DNA of 64,000 nucleotides from Clostridia bacterium (GCA_910575625.1 CAJTFD010000005.1:1-64000); one strand, 5' to 3'. Positions 26,974-35,781 are shown, counted from the stretch's first letter. Numbers and translations are program-made. Notes: generated by a model not told the origin, from the sequence alone.

Positions 26974-27336
26974 ATGTTTCACGTTAAATGCACATTTAGT
27001 GATTTATCGGAAGTTATTAACAATGAATACCTGCCTTGTGCAGTATATATTGATTTAAAAAAGGCTTCCCTGGAAACATATGATAATGATGAAGCAGCAA
27101 AAAAAGATGCATTGATTCGGCTCCCTTATCAGGAAAGATTATACGCTGAAAACAGTGCATTGCATGATTATATCCAGGAAATGGGTATATCCATTCCATA
27201 TGGGATGAGTGCGCGTCAATATCTCTTGCAAAACGAATCACTCTTTGATTTTTATGATTTCTATAACGCAGAAGTTAAGTTAAGATTGACTGAGTGGTTT
27301 AATGAAAGAGGGTTCGCGATAGTCTTCAATGCTTAA
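26974..27336 (+). CDS. Hypothetical protein (120 aa)
   Basis: AAAAGGAG stands before the ATG. The product is acidic and soluble: L-P-C-A-V-Y-I-D-L-K-K-A-S-L-E, then R-L-P-Y-Q-E-R-L-Y-A-E-N and a C-terminal L-R-L-T-E-W-F-N-E-R-G-F-A-I. No domain is recognised and there is no membrane segment. It stands alone between the toxin-antitoxin genes and an Rpn-like gene and has its own strong terminator, so it is probably a real monocistronic cargo gene. Confidence 0.65.
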   Translation: MFHVKCTFSDLSEVINNEYLPCAVYIDLKKASLETYDNDEAAKKDALIRLPYQERLYAENSALHDYIQEMGISIPYGMSARQYLLQNESLFDFYDFYNAEVKLRLTEWFNERGFAIVFNA

Positions 27337-27345
27337 CAAAATTTG

Positions 27346-27383
27346 AAGGGAACGTCATTTATTTCATGGCGTTCCCCTTTTTT
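27346..27383 (+). terminator. Rho-independent terminator
   Basis: AAGGGAACG and CGTTCCCCTT form a stem closed by a TCATTTATTTCATGG loop, with TTTTTT directly after. It follows the hypothetical gene by nine bases. Confidence 0.85.
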
Positions 27384-27429
27384 AGCATAGGGTATAAAGA
27401 AATCATGGGGGATATTTTGACAGAAAGAA

Positions 27430-28290
27430 TTGCATATCAAATATAAAGACATTGAATTTAAATTTCTCAGTGAAACTTATAAAGAAAAGGCTTTTGAAGC
27501 ATATGGTTTAAAATTACCACAGATCAAACAGATGCTGCCAACAAACCTGCCAAGTGTGACAGCAAACGAAAAACATATGGACAACCTATTCCTATTAGAG
27601 GACGATACGTTAGCCATCGTGGATTATGAATCAGAAGCCAAGACTAAAAACCACATCAAATATGTAAATTATATCGGCAGGGTCATGGAACGGTTTTATA
27701 AAGAAAACAGTAAGATACCAAACATCCGCCTGATCGTGATCTATACAGGGGATGTTGAAAAGGCATGTCCTGTACTTGAGATGCCATGTATGACGCTCCG
27801 TACGGAACAACTGTTCATATCAAAACTCCCCGAAGAAGAGATCTATCAGAACATTGCACATAGACTGGCAGAAGGAGAAGACCTCACAGAACAGGAATTG
27901 ATGCAGCTCATCGTCCTCCTTCTTGCCAGGAAAGGAACAGAAAACAAACAGAAACGTATCGAACAAGTGATCCAGCTTGCCAAACTGATCAAAAATGGAT
28001 CTGACCAAGTCTTTGTCTTAACAGGATTGCTGGTGAGCACAGACAAATCCATCAATGAGGAAAGTGCCAGGACAATAAGGAGGTTATTGGATATGACAAA
28101 AGTAGGGCGCATGTTATTTGAAGAAGGCTTAGAAGAAGGGATAGAAAAGGGAAAACATAATACACTCCAATTGATCAATAAGATTTTTATGGTATTGAAA
28201 GAAGAACCTGGGTTAACGACCAAAGAGATCGCTCACAAACTGCATTGTGATGAAAACGATGTAGATATGATAAGAAAAATGTATCCTTGA
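27430..28290 (+). CDS. Rpn-like PD-(D/E)XK nuclease-family protein
   Basis: The core H-M-D-N-L-F-L-L-E-D-D-T-L-A-I-V-D-Y-E-S-E (about 49-69) contains the D and E-x-E residues of a PD-(D/E)XK fold, followed by Y-I-G-R-V-M-E-R-F. The C-terminal 50 residues look like a winged helix (L-T-T-K-E-I-A-H-K-L). This is the arrangement of Rpn-type recombination-promoting nucleases. The only in-frame start is TTG at 27430, because a TGA precedes it; in another frame ATG at 27405 (M-G-D-I-L-T-E-R-I-A) looks like a native beginning, so a frameshift near 27430 is possible. Confidence 0.65.
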   Translation: MHIKYKDIEFKFLSETYKEKAFEAYGLKLPQIKQMLPTNLPSVTANEKHMDNLFLLEDDTLAIVDYESEAKTKNHIKYVNYIGRVMERFYKENSKIPNIRLIVIYTGDVEKACPVLEMPCMTLRTEQLFISKLPEEEIYQNIAHRLAEGEDLTEQELMQLIVLLLARKGTENKQKRIEQVIQLAKLIKNGSDQVFVLTGLLVSTDKSINEESARTIRRLLDMTKVGRMLFEEGLEEGIEKGKHNTLQLINKIFMVLKEEPGLTTKEIAHKLHCDENDVDMIRKMYP

Positions 28291-28350
28291 TGGATATATT
28301 TTCATAACGCTTTCTATCATTTATAGATACCTTAAAAATTTTTAGTCAAA

Positions 28351-28386
28351 AATCCGCAGGATACATGTATATCTTACGGATTTTTT
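28351..28386 (+). terminator. Terminator after the Rpn-like gene
   Basis: AATCCGCAGGAT pairs imperfectly with ATCTTACGGATT and is followed by TTTTTTG. Confidence 0.7.
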
Positions 28387-28423
28387 GTTTTATCTTTTCT
28401 GAAACGATCTGATGGATCATCGT

Positions 28424-28612
28424 TCAGTGATGCATAGCGAAAGAATATAATGTACCCAAACTTACAGATAAAACCTTTAAATCAAAAAAGATATGTTGAG
28501 AATGACGGATCCCGCCAAAAGCATCTATAGATATATAAGCCACACATCCCATTCCAGATAAGAACTGATCCAGATCATGCCGATCCTTACTTGTATCATC
28601 AAAAGATCCCAA
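28424..28612 (-). pseudogene. Possible truncated JAB-like remnant
   Basis: A 62-residue minus-strand frame contains Q-H-I-F-F-D-L-K-V-L-S-V-S-L-G-T-L-Y-S-F-A-M-H-H, which resembles the I-F-R-I-A-V-L-S-G-A-T-G-V-V-V-A-H-K stretch of the JAB-like protein at 29302 and then stops. There is no clear RBS. It could be a decayed third copy or chance. Confidence 0.3.
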
Positions 28613-28708
28613 AGATAATAGGATAAGACAAAAAGATTTCTAAATGCGGTTGGAGTTCTTTCAGATGATCTTATCAAACAAGATATCTGCTATATGATCC
28701 AGGAGTAA

Positions 28709-29135
28709 CATCCAAAAAATATCCTCAACCTATATTTCTTTGAAATTGAAGATTTTAGGATATCCACCCTTATATATACAATAACTTTGATCTTATTTTA
28801 ATATTTATCATCCGGTATAATCCATGGGTAAAGATCTGATACAATTTTATATATTTTTTAATACAAAGATTGAAGATTTCTGGATATCGAGGACTGTACT
28901 GCGATATAGATATCCAAAATCCTTCAATTTTAATGATAATATCTAACTGTCATAATCGTCACCATGGAATCATACCCCTTTAATTTTTAATACAACAGTC
29001 CATCCATTTCATGATCCCATCTATAAGTTCTTACACCCCTCATATAATAAAGAAAAACTTAATGACAGTCAGGCAAGATATCCTTGTTATTGACTATGAT
29101 ATATAAGTATCATTATCCAAAAATCCTCAATCTTA
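28709..29135 (+). repeat. Dispersed iteron-like repeats in both orientations
   Basis: The 1-kb gene-free stretch 28291-29301 is very AT-rich and contains five related copies of ATTGAAGATTTTnGGATAT: forward at 28745-28765 and 28868-28892, reverse at 28709-28733, 28909-28931 and 29113-29135. The copies at 28868 and 28909 face each other and could form a long hairpin. This arrangement suggests a replication origin or initiator-binding region for element B; that function is inferred. Confidence 0.5.
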
Positions 29136-29301
29136 TTGTGTTTGCTACTTCTGGAGTATACTTCTCTTAAGGGTAGAAATATTTGGGATTAAATTTTCTG
29201 TACCCTCGAAACCACTGATGATATGTTGTATCCTAAACCGGTAAACTTTAACAGCGTTAAATACATATTGATAAAACTAAATGAAATGGAGGAACATGAT
29301 C

Positions 29302-29748
29302 ATGTATGATATCAATTTTCCTATTATCTTACCAAGGATAATAAAAGATGCTGAGATTTCTTATCAGTACAATGAACAAGAGCCGCTGGACAACGTTGCC
29401 AAAATTATGGAAACAATCACTGGAAACATGACCAAAGAATGTATTGCTGTATGCACACTCAATGCAAGCCACAGACCTCTATGTGTACACTTTATCGGGC
29501 ATAGCATCGACAGTATACATATCCCTGACATCTTTAGGATTGCAGTCTTATCCGGTGCAACAGGTGTCGTAGTCGCTCATAAATATCCTGAAAAAAGCCC
29601 CATATCCACGGATGAGCATTGTTTTTTTATGAAGATCGTGGATGCTTCACTCTCGATAGGCATCGCTTTCCTTGACTATATCGTGGTCAGTGGAGGAACA
29701 GGCATTTCCAGGTCAAGGAAAGACCCAAACTTTGCATATAAGTTTTAG
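29302..29748 (+). CDS. JAB/RadC-like protein 1 (148 aa)
   Basis: The ATG at 29302 is nine bases after TGGAGG; an ATG at 29296 is also possible. The body fits the JAB/RadC-like fold of mobile elements: E-C-I-A-V-C-T-L-N-A-S-H-R-P, then I-F-R-I-A-V-L-S-G-A-T-G-V-V-V-A-H-K-Y-P and a C-terminal L-D-Y-I-V-V-S-G-G-T-G. In true JAMM proteases the site is H-x-H-P-x-G with a distal S-x-x-D; here it reads H-K-Y-P-E-K and S-T-D-E, so the metal site is incomplete. Enzymatic activity is doubtful. It pairs with the next gene. Confidence 0.6.
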   Translation: MYDINFPIILPRIIKDAEISYQYNEQEPLDNVAKIMETITGNMTKECIAVCTLNASHRPLCVHFIGHSIDSIHIPDIFRIAVLSGATGVVVAHKYPEKSPISTDEHCFFMKIVDASLSIGIAFLDYIVVSGGTGISRSRKDPNFAYKF

Positions 29749-29801
29749 ATCTTGGAATGATCTTATACTTCAAAAAATATTTATTTATGGAGGAAATGAA
29801 A

Positions 29802-30407
29802 ATGGGAACTTTAAACATACCAATTGTACATACAGAAACAATACCAAACAAAATGAGCACCCTGGATAGGCGATGTGATATCTCTGACATCCAAAACATT
29901 ATATTCACCGTGCAAACCTTCACAGCCAATATATTTCAGGAAACCTTCATCATCCTGGGTGTGGACAATGACCATCTGGGACTGACATACATACAATCGA
30001 TACCCTTACCAGATCCAAGCCTTGCCAAAAAAGCGTATCTGACAGCGATAGCGTTCGATGCACCGGGTATCATTGTCGTCCATAACAGCCCTATCCGCAT
30101 CGCACCCCCAGAACACGATATCGGAGTCTACAAAGAACTCAAACACATGGAAAAAATACTCCAGATCACACTCATGGATCACATCATCCTGACTGGTGGA
30201 ACGATCTACGGCATCTACGATACGCCGATAACGCCACCGTCCAGATGGAAAGGCCTCCAGATCGCCGGATGTTCAGCAGCGGAGCAGCCTTATCATCCAT
30301 ACGATGAAGACGTTTATATTGTAAGCGCATACACACAGGAAAGGACTGCATGGGATATAACTGGACAAAATAGATCTAAAGAGAAACCTTTTACAATAGG
30401 GGTATGA
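29802..30407 (+). CDS. JAB/RadC-like protein 2 (201 aa)
   Basis: The ATG at 29802 has ATGGAGG eight bases upstream. The pattern is parallel to the previous protein: F-I-I-L-G-V-D-N-D-H-L-G-L, A-F-D-A-P-G-I-I-V-V-H-N-S-P (in place of H-N-H-P) and M-D-H-I-I-L-T-G-G-T. The second histidine of the metal site is a serine. The C-terminal 50 residues are extra and end K-P-F-T-I-G-V. Two neighbouring degenerate JAB-like proteins suggest a non-enzymatic role such as regulation or binding. Confidence 0.6.
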   Translation: MGTLNIPIVHTETIPNKMSTLDRRCDISDIQNIIFTVQTFTANIFQETFIILGVDNDHLGLTYIQSIPLPDPSLAKKAYLTAIAFDAPGIIVVHNSPIRIAPPEHDIGVYKELKHMEKILQITLMDHIILTGGTIYGIYDTPITPPSRWKGLQIAGCSAAEQPYHPYDEDVYIVSAYTQERTAWDITGQNRSKEKPFTIGV

Positions 30408-30461
30408 CTGACCCTGTATGGAGAACAGACAATGATATATAGACAATGGAACCGGAAAAGT

Positions 30462-30570
30462 CTGGGATGGCATAAGGCCATCCCAGATCTTTCACGTATA
30501 TACCGGCACACTTCTCCTCCACCAATTTTCCAGATACGGCCGATACAAGACCCTTTTGTGGATCCCTAGA
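30462..30570 (-). pseudogene. C-terminal remnant of an excisionase-type HTH gene, with hairpin
   Basis: On the minus strand the sequence before TAA (30471-30473) reads I-G-R-I-W-K-I-G-G-G-E-V-C-R-Y-I-R-E-R-S-G-M, nearly the C-terminus of the intact gene at 31500-31712 (I-G-S-V-W-K-V-S-E-G-A-V-R-Q-Y-I-R-E-K-S-G-M). The 5' part is lost. CTGGGATGGC/GCCATCCCAG at 30462-30486 is its terminator, like the one after the intact copy. The rest of 30408-30689 shows no gene. Confidence 0.65.
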
Positions 30571-30689
30571 TCCATCGAAAAAATGAAACTGCCTGGATCT
30601 CTGCTCAGATCCAATGCATCAGTACGACCAAGAATCTCTATCCAACTCCTTAGATCACTTATATCAACACTGTTTTACAACTCCCACCA

Positions 30690-31025
30690 TTACATTAACT
30701 TTTCCAACTGTTCTATCAAAACCGGCAATTCTTCAAAAATAACATCTGCAATGATGTTCCAATTTGTACCATCGGGATCATGTATCAAACGATGCCTGAG
30801 CCCAGCTATCATCGCCCACTGGATCTCAGCATGGGCTTCCTTATATGCACTGGACAGGTTATAAACATGTTCGCCAATATTATATAGTGGTGTCGTAACT
30901 AACCACTGCAAAGGTAGTTCCGTCAATAGCTCTTCTTTCTTTATCTGATGGTCCACAATGTATCCGTTTGATCTCACTGCCTTTTCATATATCTTCTGGA
31001 CCCGCTGCTGATCTGAGTATTTCAT
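30690..31025 (-). CDS. hepT: HepT-like HEPN protein (DUF86)
   Basis: A 111-residue all-helical protein with the HEPN nuclease motif R-x4-6-H as G-L-R-H-R-L-I-H-D (about 75-83) and a preceding I-G-E-H-V-Y-N-L-S helix. This is the HepT toxin of MNT-HEPN (HepT-MntA) modules. HepT acts as an RNase and is blocked by AMPylation from its partner. The start overlaps the stop of the upstream nucleotidyltransferase (ATGA), in the usual order. All motif residues are present. A fused remnant of the same module is at 56952-57069. Confidence 0.85.
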   Translation of the reverse strand: MKYSDQQRVQKIYEKAVRSNGYIVDHQIKKEELLTELPLQWLVTTPLYNIGEHVYNLSSAYKEAHAEIQWAMIAGLRHRLIHDPDGTNWNIIADVIFEELPVLIEQLEKLM

Positions 31026-31323
31026 GCCACAAGCAGCCTCTCTTTCATGATCACATTATAGAAATCACTTCCCTTATCGATCTCGTTGATCTCAAAAACA
31101 TCTACATTTTTTTCAGCACCTCCCGTAGTTCTTCAGCAAAGGCAAAGATCATTGTGAGCTTAAGATCTTCTCCTCCCAATACCAGAAAGTCTAGATCACT
31201 ATCTCCATTTGCCTCGCCTCTCGCATAGGATCCAAACAGATATATTTCTTTTATCTTATATTTTTTTACGATCGGTCTTATCAGACTTTCAATATCTTTT
31301 AGTGTGGATATATTGTCGTTCAT
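31022..31323 (-). pseudogene. mntA: MntA-type minimal nucleotidyltransferase, frameshifted at A7
   Basis: From the ATG at 31323 (AAAGGGATA upstream) the frame has I-Y-L-F-G-S-Y-A-R-G-E-A-N and S-D-L-D-F-L-V, the G-S-x-A-R-G and S-D-x-D catalytic motifs. It stops early at 31102 after L-K-K-M. A one-base shift in A7 (31107-31113) restores N-V-D-V-F-E-I-N-E-I-D-K-G-S-D-F and an end at 31022 that overlaps hepT. The catalytic part is complete in the short form, so some antitoxin function could remain; if not, the free HepT toxin would be selected against. Confidence 0.8.
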
Positions 31324-31486
31324 CTTTCTATATCCCTTTCCAAAAACAAATGGCATCAGATCATATTTATAAGTAAGCGTGCAAAACTTTCTCTGATCAT
31401 AACACCTTTTTTATGGATCTCCACATTAACATTCCAACTCCTTCAATAAGACCCTTGAACATAAATGAGCAGATAAAAAACATAAA

Positions 31487-31515
31487 GTCAGGGATGGCCT
31501 CACACCATCCCTGAC
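31487..31515 (-). terminator. Hairpin at the 3' end of the HTH gene
   Basis: GTCAGGGATGG and CCATCCCTGAC form a perfect 11-base stem around CCTCACA, overlapping the stop codon. On the minus strand it is followed by a T-poor stretch, so it is a weak terminator or an RNA stabiliser. Confidence 0.5.
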
Positions 31516-31712
31516 TTTTCGCGTATATACTGCCTTACAGCTCCCTCACTCACTTTCCAGACTGAACCGATCCGGAACCCTTTGATAACACCCTCCCGGA
31601 GCAGGCTATACGCCCTATTCCTCCCGACACCCAGATACTCTGCCAGTTCAGGCACAGTCAAGAGTGTTGGGAGTCCATCCCTATCATCCATTGTCATATA
31701 AGATCCATCCAT
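31500..31712 (-). CDS. Excisionase-type helix-turn-helix protein (70 aa)
   Basis: TAGGGAGG precedes the start at 31712. The HTH_17 signature is clear: L-L-T-V-P-E-L-A-E-Y-L-G-V-G-R-N-R-A-Y-S-L-L-R at about 17-39, then I-K-G-F-R-I-G-S-V-W-K-V-S. It is divergent from the primase-helicase gene at 31880, with a 167-base intergenic region, and may control it or act in excision of element B. A close truncated copy lies at 30471. Confidence 0.75.
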   Translation of the reverse strand: MDGSYMTMDDRDGLPTLLTVPELAEYLGVGRNRAYSLLREGVIKGFRIGSVWKVSEGAVRQYIREKSGMV

Positions 31713-31879
31713 AGCAAAACCTCCCTATCCATAACCCGATCTTTACCTTGATGTTCCCAAAAGATATATCTTTATGATCCATATGATATTTAAGTATGGG
31801 TGGCAGATAACATCCATCGGTAAAGTTTAACAACCTTTGTGACAGATAAGTAAAAAAAGTCTCAAAGGAGGGAACATCA

Positions 31880-34423
31880 ATGAGGAAAGTGAAGATCCAT
31901 CTGTTGGATATAGGATATGCTAAAAAACCGGAGGGGAGAGAATATGCCCGGATCAACAACAATATCACAAAAAAGATATCAGAGATCGATATAGGGACAT
32001 TTGCAAGAGAAGTGGGTATAAATGGCAGACCGTTTACACCCGCCATATTCAATGGCCAGAGAAAAAAAGATGACTTTGCACAGGAACAGGTATACGCATT
32101 AGATTTTGACGATGGTATCACAGTGGATGAGTTCCTGGCCAGGGCAGAGAGATACCAGATCATGCCTGCATTTGTTTACGCTACATATAACCATTCAGAA
32201 GATACACCACGGTTCAGAGCCGTCTTCATCAATGACCTTCCTGTCAAAGATGGACACACAGCTTCTATCATCATCAACCTCTTGCACCAGATATTCCCCG
32301 AGACAGATAAGAACTGTAAGGATGTCAGCAGACTCTATCTAGGTGGGAAAGGACTGCTCTATGAAAATATGGACGCTGAGATCAATATAAAGGATCTATC
32401 CATCAGCATGCAGGAAAGATCTTTAGTAGAAAACAATAAAAATCATGCCAGGACCATAAAAAGTTTTGGGATGAAACACGGTATAAAGGTCAAAGATGGT
32501 GTCCTGATGATACATCGGGCCATAGACAACGGACAGACAGAAATACCATTAGACAGTGGATATCTCTTATTGAAGGATGGAGATGCCCCATCCCCATGTT
32601 ATGTGATCGAGACGGAAGCACCTGCAGCCACCCAACAAGGACATACCCGGGATAAAAAGGATATCCGCGTCATCCAGAACAAATCTTACCAAGATATCGC
32701 TGACATATGCCCATTGTTCAGGGACTTTTACGAAAAATACCTGCCCCACCAGCAGAAATTCTTCCTCGCAACAAACCTCATCCATGTCAAAGGCGGACAA
32801 AAACTATTCTTCGACGGCCTAGTGGACCACCAGGAAAGATGGAAGGCACAATGGAGATACATCAAGGCTGCAGGATATGCGCCAGAGAGATGCTGTAACG
32901 CTGATTGTCCATATGAGGATACATGCAGATGCCGGAGCCTGTACCATAAGCTCTCCAACCGGATAAAACGCGTGGAGGATGATGGATATTATGTAATGTT
33001 AGATGGAGCAACATGTATGTTGGATATGACATTAAAGAGTGCATTGCTCCAAAAGTCCAATGGTATCCATCTGATCAGGGCACAGACTTCGATCGGGAAG
33101 ACCACGGCCTACTGCAAGATAGCCAGATGCTGGAATGGCAAAAAACCCCTGATGATAGCAGTGCCGACTATGGACCTACAGCGTCAAGTCGAAAAAGATA
33201 TGCGGGAGTACGGAGTGGATACCTATACGACCCCTAACGTATTAGAGACTTTACGCGCATTAGGTCTGGAAGATCTGGAAGCCGATGTCATGAAGCTATA
33301 TGAGACCGGGTTTGGCCATAGGGTGAAAAAAACGATAAAGAGATATCTGAAAGAGGAACAGGCGGATCTGGATATGGCTACGAAACAGGGATTAGAGCAA
33401 TACCTAAAGGCCCATAAAAAACTCAACGGCCAAAAATGCGTGGTCACCACCCATGCCATGCTCCTCGCATTACCTGCTGAGACCTTAAAGCAGTATGAGA
33501 TCATCGTGGACGAGGATATCCTGATGGCAGTGTTCAAAAACACAGGTTCGATACCTTTCTATGAACTGCAATCCCTATTGGAGAGCGGGGCGCTCCCAGC
33601 TTTCATGGCATCCAGTATACAGGATATATTGGAGATGGAAGACGGATATGTCGGGCATACAGACCTTGGACGGATGAGCAGAGAGTCCCTGGATATGCTC
33701 TATGACAAAGGTCTTCCCATCCATTCCCCTGTGCCGGAATTCCTCACCAGTTCGACTTTTTATGTAGATGTGCAGGAGGAACAAGTCCACTATTTTAAGG
33801 CAAAAAAGATCCCAGATGTCAAACTCGTGATCGTATCCGCATCCCTAAATGAAAAACTTTATAGAGATTATTGCCGTGGCAGATATATACACTATACAGA
33901 TATCCCGTTGGTCCGATATCAAGGAAGACTGATCCAGTACACTGCGTATTCCATGAGCCGGAGCTGTATAGACGACTTAGGATATGAGACCGTAAAAGAA
34001 CGCATACAGAAGATCACCCAGGAGCCTGATATCAACTGGATCACTTTCAAAAGATTTGAAAAAGGAAAAAGCATCTATTTCGGAAAGACAGAAGGATTTA
34101 ACCGCTATAAGGGGCAAGATCTGGTCGTCTTGGGGACGCCTTATAACGTACCATTCATGTACCAGCTGATCGGGCAGTATCTCGGATATGCACAGATGGG
34201 GCGTATGAGCGTCACAAAGGTGGAACACAACGGATATTCATTCCCCATCATGACATTTAAGGATCCCGATATGCAGAACCTGCAGTTCCATTTCATGGAG
34301 AGTGAGCTGGAACAAGCCATAGGGAGAGCAAGGTTACTGAGATACCCCTGTACCGTATATCTGTTCTCAAACTTCCCCTGCAGACAAGCTGAGATCATCC
34401 AAGATGATTATATGATAGAGTAG
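31880..34423 (+). CDS. Primase-helicase fusion (AEP-like N-terminus, DEAD-like helicase C-terminus)
   Basis: An 847-residue protein. At 73-79 A-L-D-F-D-D-G, then Y-N-H-S-E-D-T-P-R-F-R-A-V-F at about 105-118, and R-L-Y-L-G-G-K-G resemble the palm of archaeo-eukaryotic primases (D-x-D, S-x-H-like, basic R). A Cys cluster C-C-x3-D-C-P-Y-E-D-T-C-R-C occurs at 338-351. A helicase part follows: Walker A-like R-A-Q-T-S-I-G-K-T-T near 397, I-V-D-E-D-I as Walker B, and Q-A-I-G-R-A-R-L-L near 812 as motif VI. Together this is a stand-alone replication protein for element B. The start has AAAGGAGG upstream. The primase assignment is by pattern only. Confidence 0.75.
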   Translation: MRKVKIHLLDIGYAKKPEGREYARINNNITKKISEIDIGTFAREVGINGRPFTPAIFNGQRKKDDFAQEQVYALDFDDGITVDEFLARAERYQIMPAFVYATYNHSEDTPRFRAVFINDLPVKDGHTASIIINLLHQIFPETDKNCKDVSRLYLGGKGLLYENMDAEINIKDLSISMQERSLVENNKNHARTIKSFGMKHGIKVKDGVLMIHRAIDNGQTEIPLDSGYLLLKDGDAPSPCYVIETEAPAATQQGHTRDKKDIRVIQNKSYQDIADICPLFRDFYEKYLPHQQKFFLATNLIHVKGGQKLFFDGLVDHQERWKAQWRYIKAAGYAPERCCNADCPYEDTCRCRSLYHKLSNRIKRVEDDGYYVMLDGATCMLDMTLKSALLQKSNGIHLIRAQTSIGKTTAYCKIARCWNGKKPLMIAVPTMDLQRQVEKDMREYGVDTYTTPNVLETLRALGLEDLEADVMKLYETGFGHRVKKTIKRYLKEEQADLDMATKQGLEQYLKAHKKLNGQKCVVTTHAMLLALPAETLKQYEIIVDEDILMAVFKNTGSIPFYELQSLLESGALPAFMASSIQDILEMEDGYVGHTDLGRMSRESLDMLYDKGLPIHSPVPEFLTSSTFYVDVQEEQVHYFKAKKIPDVKLVIVSASLNEKLYRDYCRGRYIHYTDIPLVRYQGRLIQYTAYSMSRSCIDDLGYETVKERIQKITQEPDINWITFKRFEKGKSIYFGKTEGFNRYKGQDLVVLGTPYNVPFMYQLIGQYLGYAQMGRMSVTKVEHNGYSFPIMTFKDPDMQNLQFHFMESELEQAIGRARLLRYPCTVYLFSNFPCRQAEIIQDDYMIE

Positions 34424-34677
34424 ACCCCAAAAAAGCAATATATACCAATATAAATATCATTTTATATAATATATATGAGTAGGAATAGGAAAAGCAGGAA
34501 CAGCCGGATGAAAAAAGCAAAGGATCCAGAGGAAAAGCCCATTACAGATGGATGTATACCGGTAACATGTAAAAATACGATATCCCGATCATATATCATA
34601 ACCATGAGACTGATCTATGACAGGGAAGTCAAGATGCAAGATCTTCCCTGCTCTTTATCCGAACGAAGGAGGAACTT

Positions 34678-34815
34678 ATGGATGGCAGACATAATGACAT
34701 CATGTCAGCCTTACACAGATGGCGACCGACAGTATACAAGATGATCGATAGGAAAGAAGATCATGGGACATATAGAAGTTCCGGGAAGGAGAAAGATGAT
34801 CCGAACAATATATAA
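34678..34815 (+). CDS. Small protein (45 aa), tentative
   Basis: AAGGAGG stands five bases before the ATG, the best RBS in the 34424-34800 interval. The product starts M-D-G-R-H-N-D-I-M-S-A-L-H-R-W and is basic. It overlaps an alternative frame at 34475-34744 (89 residues, no RBS) and the next gene. Either small frame may be real; neither is recognised. Confidence 0.4.
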   Translation: MDGRHNDIMSALHRWRPTVYKMIDRKEDHGTYRSSGKEKDDPNNI

Positions 34816-35038
34816 AAACATAGCTGCAGGGGAAAAGAATAGGATAAGGATAGAGATAGAAAAAGAGATCACAGATATCCTCTCCGCTGAAAAAGACCAT
34901 ATGGATCGGGAAAGTTACGAGAGATATCGAGATAGACTCTATCAAGCAGTATCCATCGCTGAGGAGGGAGGATTTGTCATGGGATTCCAATATGCAGTGG
35001 ACTTGCTCATAGAATGTACAAGGAAAAGGATCTATTGA
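34763..35038 (+). CDS. DUF6809-like small protein
   Basis: Frame open from ATG 34763; an internal ATG at 34796 sits just after GGAAGGAG and may be the true start. The C-terminal half Y-E-R-Y-R-D-R-L-Y-Q-A-V-S-I-A-E-E-G-G-F and V-M-G-F-Q-Y-A-V-D-L-L-I-E-C has the E-x-x-G-F-x-x-G-F-x-x-A pattern of DUF6809-type helical proteins widespread in clostridial mobile elements. The function is unknown. The region after it, 35039-35274, shows no convincing gene. Confidence 0.6.
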   Translation: MGHIEVPGRRKMIRTIYKNIAAGEKNRIRIEIEKEITDILSAEKDHMDRESYERYRDRLYQAVSIAEEGGFVMGFQYAVDLLIECTRKRIY

Positions 35039-35274
35039 CCCGATCCGTATAGATCATGTAGGCAGAGACTCCCCGACTATGCAAAAGTCCCGAGATGATG
35101 CATAGGATCCACCAATATAGCCAATGTTATGGGATAAAGATCTATCTGTCAGCAACATACGCAAGGATAGACAGATCAGCCTCCAGTCCATCGATGTCGC
35201 CCTCCATATGCACAGGACCTTATGGCCCCAAAGTTCCATCCCATCTGTATCCATCATATTGACAACGTATCAGC

Positions 35275-35595
35275 TCATTGGAGGATCTGGATGATCTTTA
35301 AGATGCGTTCTTTCGTAGATGCATCACATTTATGCAATTCATGCAGGATAGTCTGGTCTATAGCAGATGGAGGATCCAGATACTCTTCTGCCAATATATG
35401 ATCGACTGTGGTGCCAAGGGCATTACATACGTGTACCAGAGTGGAAAGGGAGATCTTGACGCGATTGTTCTCGATATTACTGATATGGCTGGTGTTCACA
35501 TCAGCCATATCAGCGATATATTCTTGTGTCAGCCTTTTTTCTATGCGGATATCCCTTATTTTTTTCCCGATCTTACAAAAATCCAGGTTTTTCAT
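35275..35595 (-). CDS. XRE-family transcriptional regulator (106 aa)
   Basis: The helix-turn-helix is clear: I-R-D-I-R-I-E-K-R-L-T-Q-E-Y-I-A-D-M-A-D-V at about 13-33, followed by S-H-I-S-N-I-E-N-N-R-V and L-S-T-L-V-H-V-C-N-A-L. The C-terminal tail is helical. It is transcribed away from the WYL operon at 35782, with 186 bases between them, so it is a candidate repressor for that operon or for element B replication. Confidence 0.85.
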   Translation of the reverse strand: MKNLDFCKIGKKIRDIRIEKRLTQEYIADMADVNTSHISNIENNRVKISLSTLVHVCNALGTTVDHILAEEYLDPPSAIDQTILHELHKCDASTKERILKIIQILQ

Positions 35596-35781
35596 CCCAT
35601 TTGACCTTTCTACAAATAAGATAATCTGATTGTAATATTTCTATAATTAACGGTATAATAATCTATAACTATAAAAAATATAGTTATAAGAATATAAAAA
35701 GATAGTCCATACCGTCAGGATATGACGGTGTCATATGTTATGGTAGAGCAGTAACAGAGGAAAGGACATAAAAAGACGGAA

